Source: an uncultured Actinomycetes bacterium (GTDB lineage Bacteria > Actinomycetota > Thermoleophilia > Solirubrobacterales > Solirubrobacteraceae). From it: a stretch of 10,036 nucleotides of DNA. A model generated the notes under the pieces. It was given only the letters and a program-made list of their open reading frames with translations, did not search any database and was not told where the DNA came from. Positions 7,085 through 10,036 of this stretch are shown here, piece by piece; the stretch's first letter is position 1, and each line of letters begins with the position of its first letter. The stretch spans positions 1 to 10,036 of the forward strand of contig CALAQT010000030.1 in assembly GCA_937888775.1 (NCBI GenBank). Direction: 5' to 3'. The position numbers and the translations under genes were made by a program.

Positions 7085-8025
7085 TAGGAGCGCATCTGCT
7101 CCAACCGGCAATCCGCGGCCGGTTTGTCTTCACGCCAGCGCACGATCTTGGTGCCGTGGCGGATCCGGCCGCCACTGGCGTGGTCGAAGGTGACCTCGAC
7201 GACCAGCTCAGGACGCAACGCGATCCATTCGAGGTCCTTCTCGCTCTTCCAGCGACTCGGATCGCCGTGGCCACGCTCGCCGGTCTCATACGGCGCCAGC
7301 CGCTGCACCAGAGCGCGCTTCTCGGCCGCTCGCAGTCCCGATGAGTGCCCGACCACGTGCAGCTCGCCTGCGCTGTCATAGAGCCCGAGGATCAGCGAGC
7401 CGACGGTCCCGGCTTCCTTACCCGGCCGGTAACCGGCGATCACCGCGTCGATCATGCGCACGCGCTTGATCTTGACCATGCCGGTTCGCTGACCGGGGCG
7501 GTAGGGCGCGTTGACGTCCTTGGCCACGACCCCCTCGCCCGCCAGCAGCCACGGCGCGGCATCGGCCGGGTCACGCGTCAACGGCGTCAGCCCGATGCCG
7601 GCGCCCAGCGCTTCCAGGCCGGCGCGGCGCCGGGCGAACGGCAGCTCGAGCAGCGATTCGTCCTCACGCGCCAGCAGGTCGAAGGCGATGTAGTGGGCCG
7701 GGGTCTGCTCGGCGAGCATCGCGATGCGCGAGGCGGCCGGGTGGATTCGCTGCTGGAGCGCGCCGAAGTCCTGCTGACCGTCGTCGCCGTCGATCACGAT
7801 CTCGCCGTCGATCACATACCGACCGGGCGAGAAGGAAAGCTCGGGAAAGTACCGTCCGAGCGGCTTGCCGCCACGCGATTGCAGCGTCAGCTGTTCGCCG
7901 TCGACGAACGCGATCGCCCTGAAGCCATCGAATTTCGGCTCATAGGACCACTGCTCACCCCGCGGCAGATCCGCTCTGGAGCGGGCCAGTTGGGGCTCGA
8001 TCGGAGGCTTGAGCGGGAGCGCCAA
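7084..8025 (-). CDS. ATP-dependent DNA ligase, LigC-type
   Basis: It seals DNA nicks using ATP through an adenylated lysine. The protein is 313 residues and has only the core nucleotidyltransferase and OB-fold domains. Motif I is K31-FDGFR in YEPKFDGFR; SRGGK lies at 50-54; DGEIV contains E75; motif III is YIAFDLL (112-118); motif IV is EGVVAKD (164-170); motif V is MVKIKR (183-188). The OB part contains LRPELVVEVTFD and a basic RHGTKIVRWRED near the C-terminus (motif VI region). The compact domain layout and the N-terminal PPIEPQLAR fit LigC rather than LigB or LigD. The start is TTG at 8025; no ATG or GTG lies upstream in frame before non-conserved sequence, and no clear ribosome site is seen. 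It pairs with the convergent primase-polymerase, and its 5' side faces a metal regulator 175 bases away. Confidence 0.93.
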   Translation of the reverse strand: MALPLKPPIEPQLARSRADLPRGEQWSYEPKFDGFRAIAFVDGEQLTLQSRGGKPLGRYFPELSFSPGRYVIDGEIVIDGDDGQQDFGALQQRIHPAASRIAMLAEQTPAHYIAFDLLAREDESLLELPFARRRAGLEALGAGIGLTPLTRDPADAAPWLLAGEGVVAKDVNAPYRPGQRTGMVKIKRVRMIDAVIAGYRPGKEAGTVGSLILGLYDSAGELHVVGHSSGLRAAEKRALVQRLAPYETGERGHGDPSRWKSEKDLEWIALRPELVVEVTFDHASGGRIRHGTKIVRWREDKPAADCRLEQMRS

Positions 8026-8060
8026 GGTCGCCGGCGATGGTAGTGGCTTGCGTCGTGATT

Positions 8061-8083
8061 CGAGATTTCGGGAGCAGATCTCG
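8061..8083. repeat. Inverted repeat in the ligase-regulator intergenic region
   Basis: CGAGAT (8061-8066) is mirrored by ATCTCG (8078-8083) with an 11-base spacer; a CTCGCGAG palindrome (8080-8087) overlaps the right arm. It lies in the 175-base gap between the divergent ligase (start 8025) and the metal regulator (start 8201), 36 bases upstream of the ligase start. It could be an operator or a chance match; it does not resemble the known DtxR box. I see no convincing -35/-10 pair in this gap. Confidence 0.3.
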
Positions 8084-8187
8084 CGAGCGGCTGGGCGCGA
8101 TCTGGCCGAGTCCTGACGCTGGTGCTTCCCGCCGCCGTGAGTACGGGGCGCCCGGATGGGATCCCTTTATGGCGGGACGCACTTAGT

Positions 8188-8191
8188 AGGA
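8188..8191 (+). promoter_or_regulatory. Ribosome binding site of the metal regulator
   Basis: AGGA lies 9 bases before the ATG at 8201. It supports that start over the in-frame ATG at 8156, which would add 15 residues without family similarity. Confidence 0.5.
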
Positions 8192-8200
8192 TCCGGGCAG

Positions 8201-8914
8201 ATGTCGGCCGACCATGCCACCGCCGCCGAGGAGGAGTACCTCGAATCGCTGTTCTGGCTGTTCGAGGCCGGACTGCCGATGACCGGGGCCAATCTCTCCC
8301 GCGCGATGCGGCTCTCCGCGCCGACGGTGCACGAGATGGTCAGGCGCCTGGAGCGCGACGGCTACATACAGCGCAACGCCGAGCGCCTGATCGCCTTCAC
8401 GGAGGACGGCCGCGAGCACGCCGAGCGGATCGTCAGCCGCCATCGGATGATCGAGCGTTTCCTGACCGACGTCGTCGGCGTTCCATGGGACGACGTCCAC
8501 GAGGAGGCTGAGCACCTGGAGCACGCGATGACGCCGCGCTTTGAGGCCTATGTGCGCGCTTCAGTGGGCGACGCCAAGACCTGTCCGCACGGCCATCCAA
8601 TCCAGGTCGGCAAGCGGATCGACGGCGTCCCGCTCGCCGACTGCGCCGAGGGCGCCAGAGTGACGATCCTGCGGCTGGAGAACGAAGCCGAGGATCTCCT
8701 GCACTACCTCAAGGACGCCGGGATCGAGCCGGGGCTGCAGGGGGAGGTGGCCTCCAACGACGGTGAGCACGTCGAGGTGCGAGCCGGCTCGCAGACCGCG
8801 ACGGTCACGGTCAGCGTCGCCGAGACAGTCTCCGTGCTCGCCGACCCCTCACCGCCACCGCGGACTGCGTTGCCCGAGCAGCTGGTGCTCGGACGCGAGC
8901 GATACGGTCGCTAA
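8201..8914 (+). CDS. DtxR/MntR-family metal-dependent transcriptional regulator
   Basis: This is a metal-activated dimeric repressor. The 237 residues have three parts: a winged helix (about 1-75, with LSAPTVHEMVRRLERDGYIQ as the recognition region), a metal-binding/dimerization domain (about 76-150), and a C-terminal SH3/FeoA-like domain (about 155-235). Numbering runs two above C. diphtheriae DtxR. The ancillary-site ligands are kept as H81, E85 and H100 (DtxR H79, E83, H98). At the other site E107 and H108 are kept (DtxR E105, H106), but DtxR Cys102 is E104 and DtxR Met10 is E12. Acid residues at these positions are found in manganese-sensing MntR, so a Mn(II) sensor is more likely than an iron sensor. 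A CPHGHP motif (DxxxCPHGxP region) is typical of the family. The gene is divergent from the ligase and convergent, by 30 bases, with the aminotransferase. Confidence 0.9.
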   Translation: MSADHATAAEEEYLESLFWLFEAGLPMTGANLSRAMRLSAPTVHEMVRRLERDGYIQRNAERLIAFTEDGREHAERIVSRHRMIERFLTDVVGVPWDDVHEEAEHLEHAMTPRFEAYVRASVGDAKTCPHGHPIQVGKRIDGVPLADCAEGARVTILRLENEAEDLLHYLKDAGIEPGLQGEVASNDGEHVEVRAGSQTATVTVSVAETVSVLADPSPPPRTALPEQLVLGRERYGR

Positions 8915-8944
8915 AGGGCTCGTCGTGAGCTGTGAGCTGGTCCG

Positions 8945-10036
8945 TCAGGCGGCCGGCACGGCGGAGCACACCTCCGCGTAGGCCTCGGCCAAGCGCGTGA
9001 CGCCCTGTTCGATCTCGTCTGGAGTGACCCCAGAGTAGGCCAGCCGCAGCGAGGACTCGGCCCCGTCCAGGACGAAGTCAGAGCCCTTGACGAACTGCAC
9101 GCCACGCGCAGCGGCCGCCTGAAACAGGGCATTGACATCGGTGCCTTCGGGCAGCTCCAGCCACAGGAAGTAGCCGCCCTCGGGTGCCACGAATCGCCAG
9201 TCGGGAAGCTGGCTGGCAAGTGCGGAGCAGAGCGTCTGGGCGCGCTGACGCAGCGCTTCACGGACGGTCTGGATCGACTTGTCGATCGCACCAGAGCGGC
9301 AGAACTCGTTCACGATCGCCTGCGACACCATGCTGGGGGAGATGTATGTGCTGGTGGCGATCTTGGCGACCCGCGCGATCAGCCCCTCCGGGCCGACGAG
9401 ATAACCGACGCGAATCCCGGGGCAGACGGTCTTTGAGAAAGAGGAGGCGTAGACGACGGTGTCGCCGGCGATCGAGAGCATCGTCGCCAGCGGCGCGCCC
9501 TCGAATCGCAGTGCCACGTACGGATCGTCCTCGAAGATCGTGAAGTCGTGGGCGCGGGCCAGCTCGATCAAACGCCGGCGCTTGTCCGCCGACAGCGTAT
9601 AGCCGGCGGGATTCTGGAAGTTGGGGATGATGTGCGCCAGCTTGGGGCGGACCCCGGCGATCAGCACCCGCTCGACGGCCGCCACGTCGATCCCGTCGGG
9701 CTCCAGCTCCACCATCCGCACGTCGGCGCCGCGATTGCGCAGCGAGAGCAGCGTGCGGTCGTAGGTCGGACGCTCGACGAGCACCGAGTCGCCGGGGGCC
9801 ACCAGCGCGTCGAACAGGAACGCGTCGGCCTGCATCGAGCCGTTGGTGACCAGGACCTGCTTGGGATCCACATGGTGGCGCTCGGCGATCCACTGGCGCA
9901 GCGGCGGGTAGCCGACTGAGGTTCCGTATCCGGTCATCCCGCCGGGATCGGAGGCGAAAGCGCGGTCGGCGGCGGCGCGCAAGCCATCGACGTCGACGAT
10001 GTCGAGCGACGGCGCTCCTCGGGCAAATGAGATCGT
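8945..10036 (-). CDS. PLP-dependent class I/II aminotransferase (5' end missing)
   Basis: It is a fold-type I aminotransferase that moves an amino group from an amino acid to a 2-oxo acid. The frame stays open to the right edge: before the apparent TTG start at 9982 it reads ISFARGAPSLDIVDVDGLRA, which is family sequence, so the real start lies beyond the window. 363 residues are visible. Seen in order are TGYGTSVGYPPLRQWIAER, VTNGSMQADAFLF, NFQNPAGYTLS, FEDDPYVALRFEG and the PLP-lysine motif SSFSKTVCPGIRVGY (Lys codon at 9431-9433). The C-terminal domain includes VAPEGGYFLWLELPEGTDVN. The closest families known to me are the LysN/2-aminoadipate type and the aminotransferase half of MocR regulators. 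The missing N-terminus is needed to exclude a fused GntR DNA-binding domain. Substrate is not assigned. Confidence 0.9.
   Translation of the reverse strand, partial: TISFARGAPSLDIVDVDGLRAAADRAFASDPGGMTGYGTSVGYPPLRQWIAERHHVDPKQVLVTNGSMQADAFLFDALVAPGDSVLVERPTYDRTLLSLRNRGADVRMVELEPDGIDVAAVERVLIAGVRPKLAHIIPNFQNPAGYTLSADKRRRLIELARAHDFTIFEDDPYVALRFEGAPLATMLSIAGDTVVYASSFSKTVCPGIRVGYLVGPEGLIARVAKIATSTYISPSMVSQAIVNEFCRSGAIDKSIQTVREALRQRAQTLCSALASQLPDWRFVAPEGGYFLWLELPEGTDVNALFQAAAARGVQFVKGSDFVLDGAESSLRLAYSGVTPDEIEQGVTRLAEAYAEVCSAVPAA

Noticed and set aside
6025..8025. A classical Ku-LigD non-homologous end-joining locus
   Set aside because: No Ku gene and no phosphoesterase domain are present, and the ligase is of the compact LigC type, so the locus is better described as Prim-PolC/LigC-like.
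7345..8043. 232-residue + strand frame opposite the ligase
   Set aside because: It is an antisense shadow of the ligase gene, whose motifs are complete and in order.
8915..8944. Short GCTC/GAGC hairpin between the regulator and the aminotransferase
   Set aside because: Four-pair stem only, without a U-tract; not enough to call a terminator.

Overview
This is a high-GC window with dense coding, short intergenic gaps and several GTG or TTG starts. The protein families present (an actinobacterial-style cytochrome P450, separate LigC-type ligase and primase-polymerase genes, a DtxR/MntR regulator with a C-terminal SH3-like domain) point to an actinobacterium. A Thermoleophilia/Solirubrobacterales-like lineage is my best guess, but no rRNA or marker gene in the window proves it. 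I found no tRNA, rRNA, CRISPR array, insertion sequence or phage gene.

Left part (1-1861, + strand): the 3' part of a VirD4/TraG-type conjugative coupling ATPase, whose start lies off the left edge. It is translationally coupled through an ATGA overlap to a small, acidic, tryptophan-rich protein of unknown function. This looks like the tail of a conjugation or integrative-element module. A cytochrome P450 (1901-3073) follows on the same strand after only 39 bases.

Middle part (3213-4822, + strand): a 69-residue molybdate-binding Mop protein (molbindin) sits 5 bases upstream of a full-length glutamate decarboxylase that keeps the E. coli GadB active-site numbering. The 134-base gap after it holds six copies of a 9-base tandem repeat. 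A convergent glycerate 2-kinase (5949-4957, - strand) of a shortened type comes next.

Right part (6025-8914): a stand-alone LigD-type primase-polymerase (+) and a stand-alone LigC-type ATP-dependent DNA ligase (-) converge on a strong hairpin that probably terminates both transcripts. This resembles the Prim-PolC/LigC pair of mycobacteria, which acts in gap-filling repair rather than depending on Ku. The ligase is divergent from a DtxR/MntR-family metal regulator whose metal ligands look manganese-type. A class I/II PLP aminotransferase (- strand) fills the right end and runs off the window.

Functionally the window is a set of small units rather than one system: DNA transfer, an oxidation enzyme, a Mop-GAD pair, glycerate phosphorylation, a two-gene DNA repair kit beside a metal sensor, and amino-acid transamination. 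The items most worth following are the polymerase/ligase/metal-regulator neighbourhood, the Mop-GAD pairing and the coupling protein with its unknown partner.
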